Shown: positions 7,455-14,096 of the stretch, one piece after another
Position numbering within the stretch: position 1 is the first letter of the stretch
How the letters are laid out: each line of letters starts with the position of its first letter
Source: Actinomycetes bacterium
Lineage (GTDB): Bacteria; Actinomycetota; Actinomycetes; Actinomycetales; Cellulomonadaceae
DNA length: 30,384 bases
Assembly (NCBI GenBank): GCA_023432565.1
Contig: JAEYUL010000215.1
Span: 1 to 30,384, forward strand
Direction: 5' to 3'
The notes under the pieces: model-generated
Database searches by the model: none
What the model was told of the DNA's origin: nothing
The model's input: only the letters and a program-made list of their open reading frames with translations
Translations under genes and position numbers: made by a program

Positions 7455-9155
7455 TCAGCCCTCGGTCACGCGCCTGCCGGGCGGGTCGACCGCGCTCCGG
7501 TGGATCTCGGTCGGGTCGATCTCGCGCATCGCACCCGAGCCGTCGAGCTCGAGGACCCGGTCGAGGCCCAGCCGCGCGAGGAACGCGTCGTCGTGACTGA
7601 CGACGAGCAGCGACCCGCGGTACGCGGCGAGGGCCGAGACGAGCTGGTCGACCGTGGTCAGGTCCAGGTCGTTCGTCGGCTCGTCGAGCACGAGCAGCTG
7701 CGGGGGAGGATCTGCGAGCAGCAGGCGCGCCAGCGCCACCCGGAACCGTTCGCCGCCGGACAGCGTCCGCACCGGTCGGTGCACGGCCTCGCCCCTTAGC
7801 AGCAGGCGCGCCAGCCGGTTGCGCAGCTCCCGATCGGGCACCGACGGCGCGGCCGCCGAGACCAGCGCGAGCGCGCTCGCCTCGTCGTCCAGGTCCCACG
7901 ACCGCTGCGGCAGGTACCCCACGCGGTCGGTCAGCAGACGGACGCGAGTCGGATCGATCCGCACCGCAGCAGCCTGCTCGGCGCTCACCGACCCGCGCAC
8001 GAGCAGCTCGAGCAGCGTCGTCTTGCCCACGCCGTTCGCGCCGACCAGCGCCACCCGCTCCGGCCCCCGCATGACGACGCTGCCGGCGCCCGTCGGACCG
8101 GGCAGCTCGGCGATCCGCCGGCCGCGCGGCACGTCCGGGTCGCCCAGCTCGAGGTGCACCGACTCGTCGTCGCGCACACGCTCGGCCGCGCGGTCGGCCG
8201 CGGCGCGCGCAGCGCCGACCTTGGCGTCCATGCGCTGGCGATGCCGACCCGCGTGGGTCTCGGCCTTCGACGCCCAGGCGTTGAGCACGATCGGTGCCGC
8301 CCTGCTGCTGCGCGCCATGGCGCGGCCCTGCCGCGCGCGTCGGGCCAGCGTGGTCTCGGCCTCGATGCGCTCCCGACGCTCGACCCTGACCTGCTGCTGA
8401 GCCGTCCTGGCGGCCTGCGCGGCCGCCGCCTGCTCGGTCTCGAGCTGGGCGCGCCACGACGAGTAGGGACCGCCGTGCGTCGTCAGGCGGTGGGCGTACA
8501 GCTCGGCGGTCTCGTCCATCTCCTCGAGCAGAGCGGTGTCGTGCGAGACGACGACGAGCGCACCGGGCCACGAGCGCACGAGGTCACGCAGCGACGCGCG
8601 TGCCGCCCGGTCGAGGTTGTTCGTCGGCTCGTCGAGCAGGGTGACTGCGGCGCGCCGCAGCCTCAGCCCGGTGACCGCGACGAGCATCGCCTCGCCGCCC
8701 GACAGCGTCGCGACGCGGCGCTCGAGGTCGTCGGCGCCGAGCCCGGCGGGGTGCAGGGCGTCGGCCGCGCGGGCCTCGACGTCCCAGTCGTCGCCGACGA
8801 CCTCGAAGTGGTGCTCGGCGACGTCGCCGCGCTCGATCGCTCGCAGCGAGGCGAGCGTCGCCGCGACACCGAGCAGGTCCGCGACGGTGCTCGCGGGGTC
8901 GAGCGTCACGTCCTGCGGCAGGTAGGCGACCTCGCCTGCTGCGACGACCGAGCCAGACGTGGGTGCCAGCAGCCCCGCCGCGAGGCGCAGGAGCGTGGAC
9001 TTGCCCGAGCCGTTGGCGCCGACGAGCCCGGTGCGGCCGGGACCGAACGACCCGCTGACGTCCGCGAGCGTGACGCTGCCGTCGTCGTGGACGAGCGAGA
9101 CGTTCGAGAAGGTGACGCACGGGCGTGCGGCAGCGGAGGAGGAGGTCGTGGACAT
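7455..9155 (-). CDS. ABC-F family ATP-binding protein
   Basis: A 566-residue soluble protein with two ABC ATPase domains and no membrane helices, as in ABC-F translation factors/antibiotic-resistance proteins. Domain 1 has Walker A GANGSGKS (about 46-53), signature LSGGE (151-155) and Walker B TLLDEPTNNLD (172-182). Domain 2 has GANGVGKT (372-379), LSGGE (465-469) and LVLDEPTNDLD (488-498). The linker (about 240-330) is a long charged helix pair rich in Arg/Ala, the region that enters the ribosomal E site and reaches the peptidyl-transferase centre in ABC-F proteins. ATG at 9155 was chosen over an open-frame start 16 codons earlier because GGAG precedes it and homologous sequence begins here. 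It could be a resistance-type protein or a housekeeping ABC-F; the upstream region suggests antibiotic-responsive control. It is convergent with the MATE gene. Confidence 0.9.
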   Translation of the reverse strand: MSTTSSSAAARPCVTFSNVSLVHDDGSVTLADVSGSFGPGRTGLVGANGSGKSTLLRLAAGLLAPTSGSVVAAGEVAYLPQDVTLDPASTVADLLGVAATLASLRAIERGDVAEHHFEVVGDDWDVEARAADALHPAGLGADDLERRVATLSGGEAMLVAVTGLRLRRAAVTLLDEPTNNLDRAARASLRDLVRSWPGALVVVSHDTALLEEMDETAELYAHRLTTHGGPYSSWRAQLETEQAAAAQAARTAQQQVRVERRERIEAETTLARRARQGRAMARSSRAAPIVLNAWASKAETHAGRHRQRMDAKVGAARAAADRAAERVRDDESVHLELGDPDVPRGRRIAELPGPTGAGSVVMRGPERVALVGANGVGKTTLLELLVRGSVSAEQAAAVRIDPTRVRLLTDRVGYLPQRSWDLDDEASALALVSAAAPSVPDRELRNRLARLLLRGEAVHRPVRTLSGGERFRVALARLLLADPPPQLLVLDEPTNDLDLTTVDQLVSALAAYRGSLLVVSHDDAFLARLGLDRVLELDGSGAMREIDPTEIHRSAVDPPGRRVTEG

Positions 9156-9186
9156 GAGACTCCGGGGGTTCGGCGGATGCGCTGAA

Positions 9187-9211
9187 CCTCGCCCGCGCCT
9201 CACGGGCGGGG
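9187..9211 (-). promoter_or_regulatory. stem-loop between the candidate uORF and the ABC-F start
   Basis: In the minus-strand RNA, CGCCCG (9208-9203) pairs with CGGGCG (9095-type arm at 9095 is not involved; the arm is 9190-9195) around a 7-base loop, extended by two G-C pairs beyond one mismatch. The structure lies between the uORF stop (9219) and the ABC-F ATG (9155). It has no T-run, so it is not a canonical terminator; it could still take part in attenuation. Confidence 0.35.
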
Positions 9212-9218
9212 TGGCGGA

Positions 9219-9257
9219 TCAGCGCGGCTGGCGCGGCGCGAGCCCGGTGCCCGTCAT
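9219..9257 (-). CDS. candidate 12-residue leader peptide (uORF) before ABC-F
   Basis: The minus strand encodes MTGTGLAPRQPR followed by TGA. AAGG stands 8 bases before its ATG, a usable ribosome binding site. It ends 63 bases before the ABC-F start codon and 7 bases before a stem-loop. Short leader peptides whose translation stalls under antibiotic control several ABC-F resistance genes in other bacteria; the basic, Pro-containing C-terminus here is compatible with stalling but does not prove it. A shorter 9-codon ORF (MVVLVLVVE, 9298-9269) lies upstream but overlaps the predicted promoter. Such small ORFs are common by chance, so this needs conservation to be believed. Confidence 0.35.
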   Translation of the reverse strand: MTGTGLAPRQPR

Positions 9258-9293
9258 GATCACGACCTTCACTCGACGACAAGGACGAGCACG

Positions 9294-9330
9294 ACCATGG
9301 CAGGCGTGGGCCGGGTCGAGCAACGCTTTT
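9294..9330 (-). promoter_or_regulatory. WhiB7-like promoter candidate for the ABC-F unit
   Basis: Read on the minus strand: AAAA (9330-9327), GCG, then TTGCTC (9323-9318) as a -35, and CATGGT (9299-9294) as a poor -10 after 18 bases. WhiB7/WblC in actinobacteria activates antibiotic-stress genes, including ABC-F genes, from promoters with an AT-rich patch just upstream of the -35. An AAAA run is conspicuous in this GC-rich gap. The -10 is weak, so this is only a candidate. Confidence 0.35.
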
Positions 9331-9339
9331 CCCGTCCTC

Positions 9340-9367
9340 GGCTCCGCGCCTCTGGCTCCGCGCCTCT
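9340..9367. repeat. 14-bp tandem direct repeat, two copies
   Basis: GGCTCCGCGCCTCT occurs at 9340-9353 and again at 9354-9367, followed by a degenerate third start (GGCGCCGCG). It lies in the gap between the nuclease lipoprotein stop and the candidate ABC-F promoter. Function unknown; slippage is the simple explanation. Confidence 0.7.
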
Positions 9368-9421
9368 GGCGCCGCGTCGCGCTGCGGGTCTGGCCTGGCG
9401 GCCCTCGCCCCCGGGTGCGGG

Positions 9422-10531
9422 TCACTCGCAGGCGATGCCGTCACCGTCGCGGTCGAGTCCTGCGCGGTATCCCGGGTCGCCGCGGTGCAACGGCGCCACG
9501 CCGGCCGCGCGTGCCTGCGCGCAGCTCGCGTAGTACGTCTGCTCGTCCCCGCCCTCGTCCCCGTCCACGTTCTCGGCCGGTGGCTGTGTCGCCTGTGCCG
9601 GGCCCGCGCTCGCGGGTGCCCAACCCGAGGTGTCCGCCGACGGCAGCGGCTCGTCGGGGCACGTGGCGAGGACGCGCGCGATCGCGTCGCGCTCGGCGGC
9701 GGTCACCCACAACCCGTACGCACGCTTCACCGCGACCTGCCGCGCGACGTACGCGCACCGGTAGGCCCGGTTGGGCGGCAACCACGTCGCGGCGTCGCCC
9801 GCACCCTTGCTCTGGTTCAGCGGGCCGTCGACCGCGAGCAGGTTCAGCGGGTCGTTGCCGAACGACTCCAGCGTGCTCGCGTCCCAGCGCTGCGCGCCCT
9901 TCTGCCACGCGTCCGCGAGCGCCACGACATGGTCGATCTGCACGTCCCCGGACGTCGACTGGCCGCGGCGGAAGGCGATCGTCGTGCCGGAGTACGGGTC
10001 GGCGAGCGTGCCGCTGTCGACGACGCAGCCGTCGCGGCCGACCGTCTGGTCGACCAGGTCCCGGCGCAGGATGTCGTTGCGGGTGTCGCAGCCGTTGCGG
10101 TCGAGGTCGACCGCGCGGTACGCGAACAGATCCCGGTCGTACCCGGTCTGGGGAGCGCGGCCCTTGACGTCGAGCAGAGCCAGCGTCGCCAGCGCGGTCC
10201 CGGTGGCCGGGGTGGGTGTGGCCCCAGCGGGTCCCGGTGCGTCGGGGGCCGCGGTCGCGTCCGCGGCCGGGGGCGCCGGCTCGGGCGTCGCCGTGCTCGT
10301 GCGGTTCGGGGCGATGGGTGGTGCGGTGGTGGACGAGGCGGGCCCCGCGGCCGAGCCGCCAGGCGCAGCGACTGACACGCAGCCGCTGAGCGCGATCGTG
10401 CCGGTCAGCGCGACGGCGAGGAGCACGCGTGAGGCCGACCGCGGGCGACGACCCGGCGCGAGCCCGGCGCCCGGCCCGCGACCGCTCGCGCCGTCGTGCT
10501 CCGCACCCATGCCTCCGTGCTCCGCACCCAT
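9422..10531 (-). CDS. secreted lipoprotein HNH nuclease (GmrSD/DUF1524-type) with Excalibur domain
   Basis: A 369-residue protein. An Arg-rich n-region (about 28-35), a hydrophobic stretch and the lipobox ALSG-Cys51 predict a membrane-anchored lipoprotein. A Pro/Ala/Thr-rich linker (52-115) leads to an HNH-family nuclease domain with the core DVQIDHVVALADAWQKGA (Asp200-His201), then FGNDPLNLLAVDGPLNQSKG and WLPPN, as in DUF1524/GmrSD C-terminal-type nucleases. The last ~38 residues (YYASCAQARAAG...GLDRDGDGIACE) are an Excalibur calcium-binding domain with the DxDxDGxxCE loop. It probably degrades nucleic acid outside the membrane; the role could be nutrient scavenging or competition. The start is unclear: ATGs at 10531 and 10510 sit in a 21-bp tandem duplication. 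It lies about 105 bases downstream of dinB. Confidence 0.85.
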   Translation of the reverse strand: MGAEHGGMGAEHDGASGRGPGAGLAPGRRPRSASRVLLAVALTGTIALSGCVSVAAPGGSAAGPASSTTAPPIAPNRTSTATPEPAPPAADATAAPDAPGPAGATPTPATGTALATLALLDVKGRAPQTGYDRDLFAYRAVDLDRNGCDTRNDILRRDLVDQTVGRDGCVVDSGTLADPYSGTTIAFRRGQSTSGDVQIDHVVALADAWQKGAQRWDASTLESFGNDPLNLLAVDGPLNQSKGAGDAATWLPPNRAYRCAYVARQVAVKRAYGLWVTAAERDAIARVLATCPDEPLPSADTSGWAPASAGPAQATQPPAENVDGDEGGDEQTYYASCAQARAAGVAPLHRGDPGYRAGLDRDGDGIACE

Positions 10532-10536
10532 GCCTC
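10495..10536. repeat. 21-bp tandem duplication covering the lipoprotein start codon
   Basis: The same 21 bases occur at 10495-10515 and 10516-10536, with no mismatch. On the minus strand each copy contains an ATG, so the encoded N-terminus begins MGAEHGG-MGAEHDG and two equivalent start codons (10531 and 10510) exist. Each has a GAGG immediately before it, too close for a standard ribosome binding site. Confidence 0.85.
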
Positions 10537-10593
10537 AGACATCGGCACACCCTCGGCGGCACGCGAGCGCGCAGGGGTGTGACGACCCGCACT

Positions 10594-10632
10594 GCCCGGG
10601 CACGCGGGACGGTCCGGACCCGACGCCCGGGC
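10594..10632 (-). terminator. nested palindromes downstream of dinB, possible terminator
   Basis: GCCCGGGC occurs at 10594-10601 and 10625-10632, enclosing the palindrome GGTCCGGACC (10611-10620). The RNA can form a GC-rich hairpin starting five bases after the dinB stop. There is no T-run, which is common in high-GC genomes. Confidence 0.4.
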
Positions 10633-10636
10633 GGGG

Positions 10637-11839
10637 TCAGCCGGCCGGGGGCGGGTCCGGCAGCTGCGGCGCGGGGAAGCCGTCCCCCTGGACGAGCAGG
10701 CTCGCCCGCGTCAGCGCACGGGAGCCGAACCGCTGCGCGAGCGCGTCGGTGGTGCGGTCGAGGCCCTCGTGCGACGGCTCGAGGGGCAGGGCGGGCTGCA
10801 CGACGGCGTCGCTGCCCAACCCGGTCAGGGCGACGCCGATCAGCGTGATCCCGCGCTCGGCGACCAGCCCCTGCACCGAGTCGAGCAGCACCAGCGCGGC
10901 GGCGCGCAGCTCGTCGGACGAGGGGGTCGCGAAGGCGAGCGAGCGCGATCTCGTCGCCCGGGAGAAGTCCGCGAACCGCAGTCGCAGCACGACGGTCCGC
11001 GCTGTCCGGTGCCCGGCGCGCAACCGCCGGCAGACGCGGTCGACGAGCCCGAGCAGCGCGGCGCGGACGGCTGCGGGGGAGTGCGGACCCCGTCCGAGCG
11101 CGCGCTGCGCACCGACGGACCCGCGCGCGCGGTCGGTGACCACCCGCTCGGGCGTGCGGCCGTGCACGACCGCGTGCAGGTGCCCGCCGGCCGCCGGCCC
11201 GAGCAGACCGCGCAGCACGTGCTCGGGCAGGTCCGCGACGTCCCCGGCGGTCCGCAGACCGTAGGACCGCAACCGCGCGGACGTCGTCTCACCGACGCCC
11301 CAGAGGACCTCGAGCGGCAGGGGGTCCAGGAAGGCGGCCTCGTCGGACGGCGGGACCAGCAGCAGGCCGTCGGGCTTGGCGACCCGGCTCGCGACCTTGG
11401 CGAGGAACGGTGTGCGTGCGACCCCGACGGTGATCGGCAGCCCGACCTCGTCGCGGACCCGCGCCCGCAGCCGCGCTGCGACACCGACGGGCGGCGTCGG
11501 GTCCACGCGGCGCAGGCCCCGCACGTCGAGGAACGCCTCGTCGATCGAGACACCCTGCACCTGCGGTGTCGTGTCCCGGAAGATGGCGAACACCTCGCCG
11601 CTCGCCTCGACGTAGGCGTCGAACCGCGGCGGCACGACGATCAGGTCGGGGCACAGACCGCGGGCCTGCCGCCCGCCCATCGCGGTGCGCACGCCGCGAC
11701 GCCTGGCCTCGTACGACGCCGCGAGGATCACGCCGCCCCCGACCGCGACGGGCCGAGCGCGCAGCCGCGGGTCGTCGCGCTGCTCCACGGAGGCGTAGAA
11801 GGCGTCGAGATCGGCGTGCAGGATCGTCGCGTCGCTCAC
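10637..11839 (-). CDS. dinB: DNA polymerase IV (Y-family)
   Basis: A 400-residue Y-family translesion polymerase. The palm motif ILHADLDAFYASVEQRDD (metal-binding Asp10) is at the N-terminus, and QGVSIDEAFLDV supplies the catalytic Asp100-Glu101. A thumb/HhH region follows (WGVGETTSARLRSYGLRTAGDVADLP), then the little-finger domain. QPALPLEP near 365 resembles a beta-clamp binding motif. It copies past damaged bases with low fidelity. I chose GTG at 11839 because the conserved motif begins a few codons later and a candidate -10 lies 6 bases upstream, suggesting a leaderless message; GTG at 11845 is an alternative. The open frame extends far upstream into the neighbouring gene and is not real there. 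An SOS box overlaps the start, so expression is probably LexA-controlled. Confidence 0.93.
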   Translation of the reverse strand: MSDATILHADLDAFYASVEQRDDPRLRARPVAVGGGVILAASYEARRRGVRTAMGGRQARGLCPDLIVVPPRFDAYVEASGEVFAIFRDTTPQVQGVSIDEAFLDVRGLRRVDPTPPVGVAARLRARVRDEVGLPITVGVARTPFLAKVASRVAKPDGLLLVPPSDEAAFLDPLPLEVLWGVGETTSARLRSYGLRTAGDVADLPEHVLRGLLGPAAGGHLHAVVHGRTPERVVTDRARGSVGAQRALGRGPHSPAAVRAALLGLVDRVCRRLRAGHRTARTVVLRLRFADFSRATRSRSLAFATPSSDELRAAALVLLDSVQGLVAERGITLIGVALTGLGSDAVVQPALPLEPSHEGLDRTTDALAQRFGSRALTRASLLVQGDGFPAPQLPDPPPAG

Positions 11840-11853
11840 GAACACATGTTCGA
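11838..11853 (-). promoter_or_regulatory. LexA/SOS box at the dinB start
   Basis: ACGAACACATGTTCGA matches the actinobacterial/Gram-positive SOS box (TCGAAC-N4-GTTCGA) at 11 of 12 fixed positions, with a perfect GAAC-ACAT-GTTC core. It covers both candidate dinB start codons and the candidate -10 (GAACAT, 11851-11846), with TTGCCC (11874-11869) 17 bases further as a -35. LexA bound here would block initiation directly. Confidence 0.8.
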
Positions 11854-11909
11854 CCCGACCGCCGACACGGGCAAGGCTCCCGGACCCGCAGCGTGACCGC
11901 CCCGGACGC

Positions 11910-11952
11910 ACCGCGGCGACGACGCGCCGTGCGGGCTCGTCGTCGCCGCGGT
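11910..11952 (-). terminator. strong hairpin after the DUF4914 gene
   Basis: A perfect 15-base inverted repeat (11910-11924 and 11938-11952) with a 13-base loop begins 18 bases after the DUF4914 stop codon. It is probably the terminator of that gene and insulates dinB. No T-run follows. Confidence 0.7.
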
Positions 11953-11970
11953 CCGTTGCGCCTGGTGGCG

Positions 11971-13887
11971 TCAGATGTGCATGGGCGTCAGCGCCTCGTA
12001 GTCCTCGACCGAGCCGTCCTTCATGACGACGTCGATGATCGCCCGGCCGAGCGGGTCGAGGTCGTCGGTGAGGTACTGCTGGAGCTCGGACTTGAAGAAC
12101 GAGGAGATGATGCCGGCGCCCTGGTCGTAGGCCTCGACCCCCACCTGCGACTGCATCTCCGGCGCGAGCCAGGTGGGACGCACGAGCTGGCCGTCGACCT
12201 TCATCTCGCGCAGCGTGTAGCCGAACAGCGAGCAGCGGGCGGGCGTGAGCTGGTCGCGCCGCATGCGGCCACCGCCGCGACGGGCCAGGTACTCGCGCGT
12301 CATCCACTCGGCGGCGAAGCCGACCTGGTAGGCACCGATGTGCTGGTTCGGGGTCAGCACGTAGCGCGTCCGGGAGGCCTCGACGAGCTGGCGGAGCAGC
12401 AGGTTCGCCGCGGCCACCTTGGTGCCGGTCGAGAAGGGCCAGTACGAGCCCACGCCCTCGGAGACCATGCCGCCGTGCTTGATGACCTTGTTCTCGGACT
12501 TGGTCTCACCGATCGACGGGTTCTTGTCGCCGCGAGGGGCGATCAGCCGCCACACCCAGGCCAGCGACGGCGGCACGAAGTGCGTGACGCCCATGATCCC
12601 GTACGACGGCTTGTCGCGGGTGCACGGAGGCATCCGCACGCCGAACGTGCGCACGTCGACGTGCTCGGGCTCGGAGACCACGCCGCGGATCATCGAGCGG
12701 TCGATGACCACGCGCGGGTTGGGGCACGGCTTGCCCGTCGAGTCGAGCGTGTGCTCCCACGGCAGCGCCGTCGCGTCCGGCACGCCCTGGATGTTGAAGA
12801 ACACCAGCGGCTTCTTCGGGTGGATGCACGCGCGCTCGAAGTTCGGGTCCTCGCCGTAGGAGCGCAGGTTGTCGACGCGCACGAACCAGCCGGCCTCGGC
12901 GTCGGCGATCACCAGGCGACCGTCGTTGTCCTGCAGCGCCGTGTGGCACAGCGTCATGTCGTCGGTCACCGGCGCCAGGGCGCTCGACTCGGCGAGGGTG
13001 ATGACGTACGGCTCCTTCGTCACGACGTTCGTGCCGAGCAGGATGCGCCCGTCGTCCTGGCGGCGGAACTCCTGGCACATCTCGGACTTGCCGCCGCCCG
13101 AGGCGCCCTCGTGCATGATCACGGTCTCGTTGTCGTACGGCGTGGTGACGCGGACCGACGACGCGTGCGCGGTGATCCAGCCCTCGGACTCGCCGATGTC
13201 GAGCAGGACCGAGAACACGCCCTTCTTGGCGCTCGGACCCGGGTAGAGGTTGTACGCGAACACCTCGTGCAGGTCGGGCGTGCGGTCGTGCACGACGACC
13301 TGCCGCCCGCCGAACCTGGTGTGCCGGAACGGGGGAGCGACGTACAGGATCGAGCGCGGGGTGAACTCGCCGAGCTCGTCGAAGGTCACCCAGCCCTGCA
13401 GGTCGACGAGCGCGACCGCGAAGAACGCCGCGTTGACCGGGACGAGCGCGATCGACGGGTAGCCGTACGTGGGGCCGCCGGCCTTGAACGGGACGACGAC
13501 GAGGTCCTGCTCGCCGAGCCACTCGAGCGTGGCGGTCTTGGTGGGCGCGAACTCCTCGCCGAAGACGTCGCGGTAGCGCGGCTTGTCGGTCGGGAGGTCG
13601 TCCGCGATGCGCATGCAGTCGGGGTCGCGCCGACGCATGTAGTCCTCGGGGTAGTTCACCGCGATGCCGTTGCGGCAGCGGGTCACCGTCGCCTCGACGA
13701 TGCGGCGGACGCCGTCCTCGGTGGGCACGTCGTAGGCGACCTCGTGGATGGGGCCGCCGACCGGCCCGAGAGCCAGCTGGTAGAGCTCCTCGCGCGTCTC
13801 CGGCACCAGGACACGCGGGCTGGACTCGATCGCGGCACGTACCGCGGGCGGCATGCGGACAGCGGACAGAGCCGTCAGAGTGTCCAC
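11971..13887 (-). CDS. DUF4914 family P-loop protein (PEP carboxykinase-like)
   Basis: A 638-residue cytoplasmic protein. It carries an unmistakable P-loop, EGASGGGKSEMCQEF (about 260-274), and a second conserved block, KNPSIGETKSENKVIKHGGMVSEGVGSYWPFSTGTK, near 515-550. Length and these blocks fit what I recall of DUF4914, a family about 640 residues long thought to have a PEP-carboxykinase-type nucleotide fold. The family has no assigned reaction to my knowledge; phosphotransfer or nucleotide-dependent carboxyl chemistry is an inference. Classical PEPCK lysine/histidine metal sites cannot be assigned with confidence. GTG at 13887 is chosen because GAAGGGAG precedes it at good spacing and because it gives the expected length; the frame is open upstream into the promoter region. 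Divergent from gltD, with its own terminator downstream. Confidence 0.7.
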   Translation of the reverse strand: MDTLTALSAVRMPPAVRAAIESSPRVLVPETREELYQLALGPVGGPIHEVAYDVPTEDGVRRIVEATVTRCRNGIAVNYPEDYMRRRDPDCMRIADDLPTDKPRYRDVFGEEFAPTKTATLEWLGEQDLVVVPFKAGGPTYGYPSIALVPVNAAFFAVALVDLQGWVTFDELGEFTPRSILYVAPPFRHTRFGGRQVVVHDRTPDLHEVFAYNLYPGPSAKKGVFSVLLDIGESEGWITAHASSVRVTTPYDNETVIMHEGASGGGKSEMCQEFRRQDDGRILLGTNVVTKEPYVITLAESSALAPVTDDMTLCHTALQDNDGRLVIADAEAGWFVRVDNLRSYGEDPNFERACIHPKKPLVFFNIQGVPDATALPWEHTLDSTGKPCPNPRVVIDRSMIRGVVSEPEHVDVRTFGVRMPPCTRDKPSYGIMGVTHFVPPSLAWVWRLIAPRGDKNPSIGETKSENKVIKHGGMVSEGVGSYWPFSTGTKVAAANLLLRQLVEASRTRYVLTPNQHIGAYQVGFAAEWMTREYLARRGGGRMRRDQLTPARCSLFGYTLREMKVDGQLVRPTWLAPEMQSQVGVEAYDQGAGIISSFFKSELQQYLTDDLDPLGRAIIDVVMKDGSVEDYEALTPMHI

Positions 13888-13953
13888 GAGCGCTCCCTTC
13901 GTCGGGGACCAGGCCGGTGCGCAGAGCCACACCAGGTCAAGATCCGCACTTGA

Positions 13954-13998
13954 CTCGGAGATTACGTCCGAGCAAAAAGGGCAACCCAGGACCTGGGT
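13954..13998. promoter_or_regulatory. two palindromes between DUF4914 and gltD, candidate operators
   Basis: CTCGGA-N7-TCCGAG (13954-13972) brackets TAATCT (minus strand 13964-13959), a good -10 for the DUF4914 gene. Eleven bases on, ACCCAGG-A-CCTGGGT (13984-13998) is a 15-base palindrome. The local AAAAAGG/AATC content is low-GC for this genome. A regulator bound here could act on both divergent genes. Confidence 0.45.
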
Positions 13999-14083
13999 CA
14001 CAGGTCGCGCGCTGACCTCAGGCGACACTCGCCAAATGGGGCGTTCGGGACCTAGGGCGCGCACCGGCACCCGGACCCGCCGC

Positions 14084-14089
14084 TACGTT
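14084..14089 (+). promoter_or_regulatory. -10 element (TACGTT) of a leaderless gltD transcript
   Basis: TACGTT (TANNNT) ends 7 bases before the gltD ATG at 14097, and no ribosome binding site is visible. This spacing puts transcription start at or next to the A of the ATG, as in leaderless actinobacterial mRNAs. Confidence 0.6.
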
Positions 14090-14096
14090 CGCGAGC

